DNA of 64,000 bases from Rhizobium redzepovicii (GTDB taxonomy: Bacteria > Pseudomonadota > Alphaproteobacteria > Rhizobiales > Rhizobiaceae). The stretch spans positions 124,001-188,000 of the forward strand of contig NZ_JAILYH010000016.1 of NCBI RefSeq assembly GCF_019793435.1. The letters are read 5' to 3'. This document shows positions 44,515-52,680 of this stretch, piece by piece (within the stretch, counting starts at the first letter, position 1; each line of letters starts with the position of its first letter). The position numbers and the translations under genes were made by a program. Below the pieces are notes generated by a model. The model was not told the origin of the DNA. It made no database searches and worked only from the letters and a program-made list of their open reading frames with translations.

Positions 44515-44553
44515 AGACGCACCCGGCGCGCGCAAGGCGGGCCGGGTGCGTCT
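44515..44553 (-). other. Strong hairpin between ugpB and ugpA
   Basis: A perfect 12-bp stem, AGACGCACCCGG (44515-44526) and CCGGGTGCGTCT (44542-44553), with a 15-nt loop lies 12 bp after the ugpB stop. It probably stabilises ugpB mRNA and partly terminates transcription before the permease genes. Confidence 0.75.
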
Positions 44554-44565
44554 GATATCAGCCGA

Positions 44566-45921
44566 TCAGGGGAGCTGAACGTTCTTATAGGTCTGCTGGA
44601 AGCGGCGCAGCAGCTGGTTGCCGCGTTCGGCAGCGCCGTCGAGCGAAGCCTGGACGTCGGCATTGTTGACGAAGATCGCCTGCAGGCCGTTGGCGATTTC
44701 GGTGCGGACCTGCAACAGGCCGCCGAGACGGATGCCGTGCGGCGCCGTGTCGTCGGCAGGCGATGCCGTCAGGCTCTGAATCGCCAGCTCACGGCCGGCA
44801 TAAGGAGCCTTGTCGTAGAAGCCCTGCTTCTTGAGATATTCGAAGCCGGAGTTACGAACCGGGATATAGCCGGTGACCGTCGACCAGGTCAGGGCTTCTT
44901 CCGGCTTTGCGATGAAGTTGAAGAAGGCAGCGGCAGCCTTGTATTCGGCGTCGGTGTGACCCTTCAGAACCCAGAGCGACGCGCCGCCGACATAGGAGCT
45001 GTGGCGGGTTGCAGTGCCGTAGGTCGGGAGCATGGCAACGCCCCAGTTCATGCCCTGCTTGGCGGTGCGGCCGATATTGCCGTGGTCGCCGACCGAGGTC
45101 AGGATGACCTGGCAATCGCCGGCGGCGAAGGCTTCGACGAAGGTCTGGCCGACGGCCTTGTTCTTGATGAAAGCCAGCTTGTTGTCATACCAGGACTTGA
45201 GGTCCTTGATGTAGCTCACGAGCAGCGGGTTCTTGTTGTAGGTCAGTTCGGCGTCGAGGCCTTCAAAGCCGTTCTTCTTCGTCGCGATCGCTTCGCCGTT
45301 AACGGCTTCGAACTGCTCGACATATTGCCAGACTTCGTTGTTGGAGATGTCGAAGGCGAGCGGGCAAGCATAGCCTGCATCCTTCAGAGCCTTGAAATCT
45401 TCGCCGGCTTCCTGCCAGGTGGCCGGAGCATGGTCCTTGCCGATCTTGGCGAAGGCATCCTTGTTCCAGTAGAGCAATGCGGTCGAGGAGTTGAAGGGGA
45501 AGGAGTACATCTCGCCCTTGGACGTCGCGTAATAGTTAGCAATGCCGGAGAAGTAATCTTTCCAGTCGACGGTGTAGCCCATGTCCGTCATCAGCTGGTT
45601 GGCCGGGTAGTAGGCGCCGGAAAGCATGATGTCGAGCGTGCCGGCGTCGGAGACCTGAGCGATGGTCGGCTGCTTGCCGGCGCGGAAGGCGGCAATGGTG
45701 TTCTGCAGCGACGCGTCGTAGCTGCCCTGGCTGGTGCAGGCGACTTCGTAATCGGCCTGCGACTGGTTGAAGCGATCGCACTGTTCCTGGACACGCTTTG
45801 CGATGTCACCGGAATTGCCGAACCAGAAGTCAATCTTGGTCTTATCGGCGGCGGCAGCGGGACCGGCAAGAAACGCTGTAGCGAGAAGGGCGCCAACGGC
45901 GCCGAGAAGCTTGGCTTGCAT
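44566..45921 (-). CDS. ugpB: sn-Glycerol-3-phosphate ABC importer, binding protein UgpB
   Basis: A 451-residue periplasmic binding protein. A signal peptide (MQAKLLGAVGALLATAFLAG, cut after AAA) precedes the mature start DKTKIDFWFGN. The UgpB-like features include TSQGSYDASLQNTIAAFRAGKQPTI in outline (around 63-87) and GGASLWVLKGHT near 320. It delivers the substrate to UgpAE. First gene of the operon; the ATG at 45921 is preferred over a codon 14 residues earlier because it starts the signal peptide and has GAGGTTC upstream. PhoB control is expected from E. coli and Sinorhizobium, but I see no clear Pho box. Confidence 0.92.
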   Translation of the reverse strand: MQAKLLGAVGALLATAFLAGPAAAADKTKIDFWFGNSGDIAKRVQEQCDRFNQSQADYEVACTSQGSYDASLQNTIAAFRAGKQPTIAQVSDAGTLDIMLSGAYYPANQLMTDMGYTVDWKDYFSGIANYYATSKGEMYSFPFNSSTALLYWNKDAFAKIGKDHAPATWQEAGEDFKALKDAGYACPLAFDISNNEVWQYVEQFEAVNGEAIATKKNGFEGLDAELTYNKNPLLVSYIKDLKSWYDNKLAFIKNKAVGQTFVEAFAAGDCQVILTSVGDHGNIGRTAKQGMNWGVAMLPTYGTATRHSSYVGGASLWVLKGHTDAEYKAAAAFFNFIAKPEEALTWSTVTGYIPVRNSGFEYLKKQGFYDKAPYAGRELAIQSLTASPADDTAPHGIRLGGLLQVRTEIANGLQAIFVNNADVQASLDGAAERGNQLLRRFQQTYKNVQLP

Positions 45922-46285
45922 GAGAACCTCGAACGTAAAAAAGGACGCGCACTTTCGGCGCACGCCCTATTAGCTGGTTCAAATTGCCGCGGCCAATGAA
46001 TATTACATGACATGAAACGATCGAAATCGTTCCGTCACAAAACCTTCATGCGGATGTTATTTGCCACGGCCGAGGCTATATTTAGAGAAGCCTCGCCAGC
46101 CTCCCCAGCGCACTGCCGAACATTTATATTTGTATTCGAATATTTATGAATTTCAAGGGTTTTCAATATTTGCCTATATTGCGACGCAGCATCATTATTC
46201 GAAGCTACCGCCGCATGAAAACTTGCAAAATCGCCTATCTCGCCGCCATTGCACTGCTGTGCAACGCCTGGTTTTAACCCCAGAT
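45922..46285. other. Intergenic region before ugpB, AT-rich in part
   Basis: 364 bp without a gene, between the ROK stop and the ugpB start. It has a perfect dyad AACGAT-N4-ATCGTT at 46016-46031 and an AT-rich stretch at about 46105-46200 with several ATATTT and TATATT runs. The ugpB promoter must be here. I looked for a Pho box (two CTGTCAT-like repeats 4 bp apart) and found only one partial half-site on the minus strand, TTTCATGTCAT. Confidence 0.6.
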
Positions 46286-47491
46286 TTAAAGGAAATCCTT
46301 CAAAATTGCAGCGAACCGGGGATCGAATGCACGGCTGATCGGTCCGGCGGCCGCACCGATCGCCACCGACCAGGGATCGGCCATGCCGGGCTGCAGGCGC
46401 GGGAGCATGCGGCCAGGTCGTTCGGCGATCGAGGGCAGCAGCGGGCCGATGGCGGCGATCAACCTTTTCACCAGCGCTTCCGGGGCACTGCCGCACAGGA
46501 TCACAGTCTGCGGATCGAAGACCGTTTCGATGAGATGGATGCTCCAGCGCAGGTCCACTGCCGCCGCCTCGATCCAGGTCTTAATGTTTGGATCGCCCCT
46601 TGAGGCAAGGTCGTTGATGCGTGCATGGAGATGGGGATCGGCAGGATCGGCCGAGAGATGCTGATAGAGCGAGGCGAGCGAAGCGCGATGTTCGAGCGGC
46701 GTCGATTTGCCGTCGGCAAACAGCAGCGCCATGCCGATCTCGCCGGCATTGCCGTTGGCGCCACGGTAGAGCTCGCCGTTCAGAATGAGGCCGGCGCCGA
46801 TGCCGTAGCCGACGAAGAGGCAGACCGCATGGTCGACACCATGGGCGGCTCCCACCATGCGCTCGGCGGTCGCCGCAGCAGCAGCATCGTTCTGCAGGCC
46901 AACGTCGAGCCCGGTGCCGGCGGCCAGCCTTTCCAGCAGCGGGAACTTTTGCCAGGCCTCCATCATCCACGGATCGTCGCCGCTACCGGCGACCCCGAAG
47001 GGCCCGGGCATGGCGACACCGAGACCGACCATTCGCTTTTCCGACTGCTGGACGATCCCGGCAAGCTTGGAGCGCACATCGGCGACCAGATCGAGGATGA
47101 CCTTTGCTCCCGTCGAGGGACCTCCGGGCGGAAGGCCGGCTTCTGCGCGCATCAGAACACTGCCGATGAGATCGACGGCGACCGCTCGCGTCACATGCCG
47201 ATCGATCTGCAGGCCGATCGCGAAGGCGCCTTCGGGCACGAGCCCGTAGGGCGTCGAGGGCTGCCCCCTGCCCTTGCGCACCGGCTCCTGCGAACGGACG
47301 AGACCATCGCGCTCGAGTTCCTCGATGATATTCGACACCGTCTGCTTGGTCAGCCATGTCGCCCGCGCCAGATCGGCGCGTGAAAGTTCACCATTGATCC
47401 TCAAGGCATCGATCATCACGCGCCGGTTATGCGCGCTGGTGCCTTCGTGGTTGGTGCCGCTCTTGGCCCGGATCGGCCGGCTGTCATTCAT
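46286..47491 (-). CDS. ROK-family transcriptional repressor
   Basis: 401 residues. An N-terminal winged helix-turn-helix (about 20-80, RADLARATWLTKQTVSNIIEEL in part) is followed by a ROK sugar-binding domain with the ATPase-like loop GYGIGAGLILNG. The zinc motif CxCGxxGC of active ROK kinases is absent and the usual motif histidine reads Met (GEIGMALL), so it is a regulator without kinase activity. The ATG at 47491 has AGAGG upstream. It faces the sugar ABC/SIS/PfkB operon and probably represses it, released by the incoming sugar or its phosphate. Confidence 0.9.
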   Translation of the reverse strand: MNDSRPIRAKSGTNHEGTSAHNRRVMIDALRINGELSRADLARATWLTKQTVSNIIEELERDGLVRSQEPVRKGRGQPSTPYGLVPEGAFAIGLQIDRHVTRAVAVDLIGSVLMRAEAGLPPGGPSTGAKVILDLVADVRSKLAGIVQQSEKRMVGLGVAMPGPFGVAGSGDDPWMMEAWQKFPLLERLAAGTGLDVGLQNDAAAAATAERMVGAAHGVDHAVCLFVGYGIGAGLILNGELYRGANGNAGEIGMALLFADGKSTPLEHRASLASLYQHLSADPADPHLHARINDLASRGDPNIKTWIEAAAVDLRWSIHLIETVFDPQTVILCGSAPEALVKRLIAAIGPLLPSIAERPGRMLPRLQPGMADPWSVAIGAAAGPISRAFDPRFAAILKDFL

Positions 47492-47533
47492 GTGCAATTG
47501 CCTCTTGACTCCAGTAGAATGTTGAAGAAGTAA

Positions 47534-47554
47534 TAAGTCAAGACAATTGACTTA
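47534..47554. promoter_or_regulatory. Candidate ROK operator overlapping a promoter
   Basis: A perfect dyad, TAAGTCAA-N5-TTGACTTA. On the minus strand, TTGACT inside the left arm, a 17-bp spacer and TCTACT (47513-47518) make a plausible -35/-10 pair for the ROK gene, so repressor bound here would shut off its own promoter and perhaps the divergent operon. Confidence 0.65.
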
Positions 47555-47688
47555 ATAAGGGACCGGAGAGTTCCAGGGAACGCAGGACGCCGACACGGGC
47601 TCCGACGACGCTCCGAGACGACTTCTCGAACACCGATGGCGGAGGGCCGCCCTTGGCAATGCGTAAATGTCAAAAACTGGAGGCTGCA

Positions 47689-48927
47689 ATGCTGAAATCC
47701 TTTACCAAGACGCTTCTGGGTGCGGCCTTGATCGGCGCATCTCTTGCGCCGCATGCTTTCGCCGAAACGACGCTGAACGCGCTTTTCATGGCGCAGGCCG
47801 CTTACAGCGAGGCCGATGTGCGCGCCATGACCGACGCCTTCGCCAAGGCGAACCCCGATATCAAGGTCAATCTCGAATTCGTTCCCTATGAGGGCCTGCA
47901 CGACAAGACGGTGCTGGCGCAGGGTTCCGGCGGCGGTTACGACGTCGTGCTCTTCGATGTTATCTGGCCGGCCGAATACGCCACCAACAAGGTGCTGGTC
48001 GATGTCTCCTCCCGCATCACCGACCAGATGAAGAAGGGCGTGCTGCCTGGCGCCTGGACCACCGTGCAGTATGACGGCAAATATTACGGCATGCCGTGGA
48101 TCCTCGATACCAAATACCTGTTCTACAACAAGGAAATCCTCGAAAAGGCCGGCATCAAGGCGCCGCCGAAGACCTGGGACGAGCTGACCGAGCAGGCAAA
48201 GGCGATCAAGGACAAGGGCTTGCTCGCCACGCCGATCGCCTGGAGCTGGTCGCAGGCCGAAGCCGCGATCTGCGACTACACCACGCTCGTCAGCGCCTAT
48301 GGCGGCGATTTCCTCAAGGACGGCAAGCCGGCCTTCCAGAGCGGCGGCGGCCTCGATGCGCTGAAATACATGGTCTCCAGCTATTCCTCCGGCCTGACCA
48401 ACCCGAACTCCAAGGAATTCCTGGAAGAGGATGTCCGCAAGGTCTTCGAAAACGGTGATGCCGCCTTCGCTTTGAATTGGACCTACATGTATAACATGGC
48501 CAACGACCCGAAGGACAGCAAGGTCGCGGGCAAGGTCGGCGTCGTGCCGGCGCCGGGTGTTGCCGGTAAAAGCCAGGCGTCTGCCGTCAACGGCTCGATG
48601 GGCCTCGGCATCACTTCCGCCAGCCAGCATCCCGACGAGGCCTGGAAATACATCACCTTCATGACGTCGCAGGCGACGCAGAATGCCTATGCCAAGCTGA
48701 GCCTGCCGATCTGGGCATCCTCCTATGAGGACCCGGCGGTCACCAAGGGCCAGGAAGAGCTGATCTCCGCCGCCAAGATCGGCCTTGCGGCCATGTATCC
48801 GCGTCCGACGACGCCGAAATATCAGGAGCTCTCGACCGCGCTGCAGCAGGCGATCCAGGAATCCCTGCTCGGCCAGTCCTCTCCGGAGGATGCGCTGAAA
48901 TCGGCGGCCGACAATAGCGGCCTCTGA
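47689..48927 (+). CDS. Sugar ABC importer, periplasmic binding protein
   Basis: A 412-residue cluster-B (MalE-like) binding protein. The signal peptide runs to about residue 25 (AFA before ETTLNALF). Mature features are the sugar-binding fold with VNGSMGLGITSASQHPDEAWKYI in outline at residues about 302-325 and an aromatic-rich cleft (WSWSQ, YYGMPW). CTGGAGG before ATG 47689 supports the start; 12 earlier codons are unlikely. First gene of the operon divergent from the ROK repressor. A hairpin separates it from the permeases. Confidence 0.9.
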   Translation: MLKSFTKTLLGAALIGASLAPHAFAETTLNALFMAQAAYSEADVRAMTDAFAKANPDIKVNLEFVPYEGLHDKTVLAQGSGGGYDVVLFDVIWPAEYATNKVLVDVSSRITDQMKKGVLPGAWTTVQYDGKYYGMPWILDTKYLFYNKEILEKAGIKAPPKTWDELTEQAKAIKDKGLLATPIAWSWSQAEAAICDYTTLVSAYGGDFLKDGKPAFQSGGGLDALKYMVSSYSSGLTNPNSKEFLEEDVRKVFENGDAAFALNWTYMYNMANDPKDSKVAGKVGVVPAPGVAGKSQASAVNGSMGLGITSASQHPDEAWKYITFMTSQATQNAYAKLSLPIWASSYEDPAVTKGQEELISAAKIGLAAMYPRPTTPKYQELSTALQQAIQESLLGQSSPEDALKSAADNSGL

Positions 48928-48941
48928 TCAAACTCAGAAAC

Positions 48942-48966
48942 CCGGGCGCCGCCTGCCGTCGCCCGG
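48942..48966 (+). other. Hairpin between binding-protein and permease genes
   Basis: A perfect 7-bp stem, CCGGGCG (48942-48948) and CGCCCGG (48960-48966), sits in the 74-bp gap. Same position and probable job as the hairpin after ugpB: unequal expression of binding protein and permeases. Confidence 0.65.
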
Positions 48967-49001
48967 CCTCCAAAACTAAAGAATGAAGAAGGGTCGCCTC
49001 G

Positions 49002-49886
49002 ATGTCGGGCACTTGGCTGACAACTCGCGCGTGGCTGTTGATGCTGCCGCTTCTCGTGGTCATGATATCCGTCATTGGCTGGCCTTTGATCGATACGGTC
49101 GGCCTCTCCTTCACCGATGCCAAGCTCGTCGGCACCGAGGGCAGCTTCGTCGGCATCGACAATTACGCCAAGATGATTTCCGGCTCGAATTTCCAGCGCA
49201 CGCTGATCACCACCACATGGTTCGCGATCGTCTCGGTTGCCGCCGAAATGGTGATCGGCGTCCTTGCCGCCCTGCTGCTGAACCAGCAATTCCGCGGCCG
49301 TACTGCGCTTCGCGCCCTGATGATCCTCCCCTGGGCGCTGCCGACCGTCGTCAACGCCACGCTCTGGCGGCTGATCTACAATCCGGAGTACGGTGCGCTG
49401 AACGCCGCGCTGACGCAGCTCGGTCTTCTCGACGCCTATCGCTCCTGGCTTGGCGAACCCGGCACGGCGCTGGCCGCTCTCATCGTCGCCGACTGCTGGA
49501 AGAACTTCCCGCTGGTGGCGCTGATCGCACTGGCCGCGCTCCAGGCCGTGCCGCGCGACATCACCGCCGCCTCCCTCGTCGACGGCGCCGGCCCCTTCGC
49601 GCGCTTCCGCTTCGTTATCCTGCCCTATCTCGCCGGTCCGCTGATGGTGGCGCTGGTGCTGCGCACGATCGAAGCCTTCAAGGTATTCGACATCATCTGG
49701 GTGATGACCCGCGGCGGCCCTGCCAATAGCACCCGCACGCTGTCGATCCTTGTCTATCAGGAGGCCTTCTCCTTCCAGCGGGCGGGCTCGGGCGCCTCGC
49801 TGGCCCTGATCGTAACGCTGCTGGTGACCCTGCTGGCCGCCGGTTATGCCGCCCTGGTGCGCAAGACTGCCGGGAGTGCGGCCTGA
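49002..49886 (+). CDS. Sugar ABC importer, permease 1 (MalF type)
   Basis: A 294-residue inner-membrane permease with six helices. The coupling loop reads TAASLVDGAGPFARFRFVILP. Ends with GYAALVRKTAGSAA. Its TGA overlaps the ATG of the second permease by one base, so the pair is translationally coupled. It forms the transmembrane channel with permease 2. Confidence 0.9.
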   Translation: MSGTWLTTRAWLLMLPLLVVMISVIGWPLIDTVGLSFTDAKLVGTEGSFVGIDNYAKMISGSNFQRTLITTTWFAIVSVAAEMVIGVLAALLLNQQFRGRTALRALMILPWALPTVVNATLWRLIYNPEYGALNAALTQLGLLDAYRSWLGEPGTALAALIVADCWKNFPLVALIALAALQAVPRDITAASLVDGAGPFARFRFVILPYLAGPLMVALVLRTIEAFKVFDIIWVMTRGGPANSTRTLSILVYQEAFSFQRAGSGASLALIVTLLVTLLAAGYAALVRKTAGSAA

Positions 49887-50731
49887 TGGAACGCCAAAAT
49901 CCACTCTTTTCTGCCTTCATCTATGTCAGCGCGCTGCTGCTTGCCGCCGTCATCCTGGCGCCGATCCTTTGGCTGTTCATCATGAGCATCTCGCCGGCCG
50001 CCGATCTTGCGGCAAAGCCGCTGCGCTGGTGGCCGCAGGCGGCGGATTTCTCTCGCTACGCCGTGCTGCTTTCGACGCTCGAAAACAGCGCCGGCGCCGC
50101 GTTTACTTCGTCGTTGCGCAACAGCATCGAGGTGGCGGGCATGGCGACGATCGCCGCCATCGCCCTTGCCATTCCGGCCGGCTGGGCCGTGTCGCGCACG
50201 CCTTCTGTCGGATGGTCGCTGTCGATGGTGATCGCCACCTATATGCTGCCGCCGGTGGCGCTTGCCGTGCCGCTCTATATGGGTCTCTCTCATCTCGGCA
50301 TGCTGAACAACGTCTTCGGCCTTGCCTTGGTCTATCTGACAATCCTAGCACCCTTCACCACCTGGCTGATGAAATCGGGCTTCGATTCCATCCCGCGCGA
50401 GATCGAATCCGCCGCGATGATCGACGGCGCCGGCCTGTTCCAGACGCTGAGGATTATCACGCTGCCGCTCGCAGCCCCTGTCGTCGCGACATCCAGCCTC
50501 TTTGCATTCCTGCTAGGCTGGGACGAATTCTTCTATGCGCTGCTCTTCACCTCCGACCAGCGCGCCAAGACGCTGACCGTCGCCATTGCCGATCTCGCCG
50601 GCGGCCGCGTTTCCGATTACGGACTGATCGCCACGGCAGGCGTGCTCGCCGCCCTGCCCCCGGTGCTGATCGGTCTCGTCATGCAACGCGCCCTGATTTC
50701 AGGGCTCACCAGCGGCGGCGTCAAGGGATGA
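49886..50731 (+). CDS. Sugar ABC importer, permease 2 (MalG type)
   Basis: A 281-residue permease with six helices; coupling loop ESAAMIDGAGLFQTLRIITLP. The following motif, LGWDEFFYALLFTSDQRAKTLTV, around residues 210-232, is typical of MalG-like permeases for sugars. Its stop lies within the start region of the SIS gene. The ATPase of this transporter is the last gene of the operon, after two metabolic genes. Confidence 0.9.
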   Translation: MERQNPLFSAFIYVSALLLAAVILAPILWLFIMSISPAADLAAKPLRWWPQAADFSRYAVLLSTLENSAGAAFTSSLRNSIEVAGMATIAAIALAIPAGWAVSRTPSVGWSLSMVIATYMLPPVALAVPLYMGLSHLGMLNNVFGLALVYLTILAPFTTWLMKSGFDSIPREIESAAMIDGAGLFQTLRIITLPLAAPVVATSSLFAFLLGWDEFFYALLFTSDQRAKTLTVAIADLAGGRVSDYGLIATAGVLAALPPVLIGLVMQRALISGLTSGGVKG

Positions 50732-50733
50732 AG

Positions 50734-51750
50734 ATGACGACAGAACGAACCCGGCCGGCCGGACTTGCCGCAATTGACCGCGAGATGGCGCGTCAGCACG
50801 CCGATGCGCTCGCCTCCTATGATGCCACCGCACCGATGGCGGTAAGAGCCGCTACGTCGCTGAAGAAGACTGGCCGGCTGCTCTTGCTCGGCATGGGCGG
50901 CTCGCATGCCGTCAACCGCGCCGTCGAGCCGCTCTACCGCACCCTCGGCATCGATGCCGTCGCCCTGCCGCTCTCCGAACAGCTCGGCCAGCCGCTGCCG
51001 ATCGCCGGCAAGACGGTCTTCGTCACCTCGCAATCGGGCGAAAGTGCCGAAGTCCTGCGCTGGTTCGAAGAGACCGGCGGCCCGCAGGAGACCTTCGGCC
51101 TGACGCTCGAAGCCACTTCCTTCCTTGCCAGCACCGCCCCGTCGCTGGTCGGCAGCGGCGGCACCGAACTTGCCTTTGCCGCGACCCGCAGCCTGACGGT
51201 GACCCTCGCCCTGCATCTGGCAATCCTTTCCGCCCTCGGCGAAGATCCCACGGCCGCACTTGCCGTCCTCAGGGCACCCAAAGACCATGACATCGCCGCG
51301 GCGCTGGCCGCGCTCGAAAACGTCGCGACCGTCGTCACCTCGGGCCGCCGCCTGCAGGGTGTTGCCGAGGCGCTGGCGCTTGGGTTGACCGAATTATCGC
51401 GCCGTCCCTGTTTCTCGCTCGAAGGCGGCCAACTGCGCCATGGGCCGATGGAGATGCTGGGGCCTGAGATCGGTCTGGTGCTGTTCCGCGGCCTGGACGA
51501 GACGGCCGGCTTGGTGACGGCTATGGCGGTCTCCGCGGTCGACACCGGCGCGCCGGTCATCCTGTTCGACGCATCCGGCCAAGCGCCGGTCGCCGGCGCG
51601 GTGACGATCCGCTTTACCCCTGCGACGGGCCTTGCGGCGATCTTCGCCATGCTGCCGGTCGCCCAGCGGCTGATGATCGCCTTTGCCGACGCCCGCGTGG
51701 ATAATGCCGGAATGCCGGTCCGTTCCACCAAGATTACCCGGAGCGAATGA
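50734..51750 (+). CDS. Two-domain SIS protein (sugar-phosphate isomerase/deaminase/deglycase type)
   Basis: A 338-residue protein with tandem SIS domains, like the isomerase half of GlmS, AgaS and FrlB. The first domain has LLLGMGGSHAVNRA and TSQSGESAEVLRW; the second ends in EGGQLRHGPMEML, the RHGP/LHGP motif that carries the catalytic Glu and His in these families. Probable reactions are amino-sugar phosphate deamination or cleavage of a fructosamine 6-phosphate. It lacks the glutamine-hydrolysing domain of GlmS. The start at 50734 has AAGGGA at good spacing; ATG 50728 (overlapping the permease stop) is an alternative. Next to a PfkB kinase, which fits a phosphorylate-then-split pathway. 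Confidence 0.88.
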   Translation: MTTERTRPAGLAAIDREMARQHADALASYDATAPMAVRAATSLKKTGRLLLLGMGGSHAVNRAVEPLYRTLGIDAVALPLSEQLGQPLPIAGKTVFVTSQSGESAEVLRWFEETGGPQETFGLTLEATSFLASTAPSLVGSGGTELAFAATRSLTVTLALHLAILSALGEDPTAALAVLRAPKDHDIAAALAALENVATVVTSGRRLQGVAEALALGLTELSRRPCFSLEGGQLRHGPMEMLGPEIGLVLFRGLDETAGLVTAMAVSAVDTGAPVILFDASGQAPVAGAVTIRFTPATGLAAIFAMLPVAQRLMIAFADARVDNAGMPVRSTKITRSE

Positions 51751-52680
51751 ATGCGGCCGCTTGCAGTCATCGGCAACGTCAATGTCGACCTCATCCTCGG
51801 ACCGGCGGCCCCCTGGCCGAAAGCCGGGACGGAAATCATCGTCGATCATGACGAGCTCAGGGTCGGCGGATCGGCCGGCAACAGCGCGCTCGCCTGGCAG
51901 GCGCTCGGCATCGAATTCGAGATCGCCGCCAATATCGGCAGCGACCAGTTCGGCCGCTGGCTCGCCGAAGCCTTCGGGCATCGTTCCGTGAACTGGCCGG
52001 TCCGTCCTGAGAAGACGACGCTCTCCGTCGGCATCACCCATCCGGATGGCGAGCGCACCTTCTTCACGACGACGGGCCACCTGCCGCGCTTCGCGCTTGC
52101 CGATATCTTCGCCGTCATCGACGGCGCAAGACTCCGGGGCGGCTACGCGCTGCTCTGCGGCGCCTTCCTGACCGAAGATCTGACGAGAGAATACGACGCT
52201 CTCTTCGATTGGGCCGATAGCCATGACATCACCGTCGCGCTCGACACAGGCTGGCCGCTCGACGGTTGGAAGGAAGAGAACTGCACGGCGACACGCGCCT
52301 GGCTCTCCCGCAGCGGCATCGCATTGCTGAACGAGGTCGAGACGACAACGCTTGCCGGCATCGCCGATCCGATCGAGGCTGCCCACGAAATCAGGTCGCA
52401 CATGCCGGAAGGTGCGATCGTCGTCGTCAAACGCGGCCCGGACGGCGCCGTCGCCATCGGGCCAGACGGCCTGCCGGCTTCGGTGCCTGCACCCGTCGTC
52501 AAGGTCGTCGATACGATCGGCGCCGGCGATGTCTTCAACGCCGCCTTCCTCGCCGCGCTCGCAAAGGACGAGCCTTTGATCTCCTGCCTGAAAGCGGGTA
52601 CCGAGATCGCCTCGCGCGCCATTTCCACCCTGCCCCGTAGCTACGGTAATCCGTCATCCCTTCAGGAGCCCGTGTCATGA
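51751..52680 (+). CDS. PfkB-family carbohydrate kinase
   Basis: A 309-residue ribokinase-fold kinase. N-terminal signature GGSAGNSALAWQALG and C-terminal ATP-site signature DTIGAGDVFNAAFLAAL (catalytic Asp in GAGD) are both present. It should phosphorylate the imported sugar or its derivative. The ATG directly follows the SIS stop (TGA ATG), and the end overlaps the ATPase gene by 4 bp. In the fructoselysine pathway the matching kinase is FrlD, also PfkB-type; here the identity is only by analogy. Confidence 0.9.
   Translation: MRPLAVIGNVNVDLILGPAAPWPKAGTEIIVDHDELRVGGSAGNSALAWQALGIEFEIAANIGSDQFGRWLAEAFGHRSVNWPVRPEKTTLSVGITHPDGERTFFTTTGHLPRFALADIFAVIDGARLRGGYALLCGAFLTEDLTREYDALFDWADSHDITVALDTGWPLDGWKEENCTATRAWLSRSGIALLNEVETTTLAGIADPIEAAHEIRSHMPEGAIVVVKRGPDGAVAIGPDGLPASVPAPVVKVVDTIGAGDVFNAAFLAALAKDEPLISCLKAGTEIASRAISTLPRSYGNPSSLQEPVS

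Noticed and set aside
45922..46080. A possible Pho box before ugpB
   Set aside because: Only one half-site (TTTCATGTCAT on the minus strand) is present; the second CTGTCAT-like repeat at the right spacing is missing.
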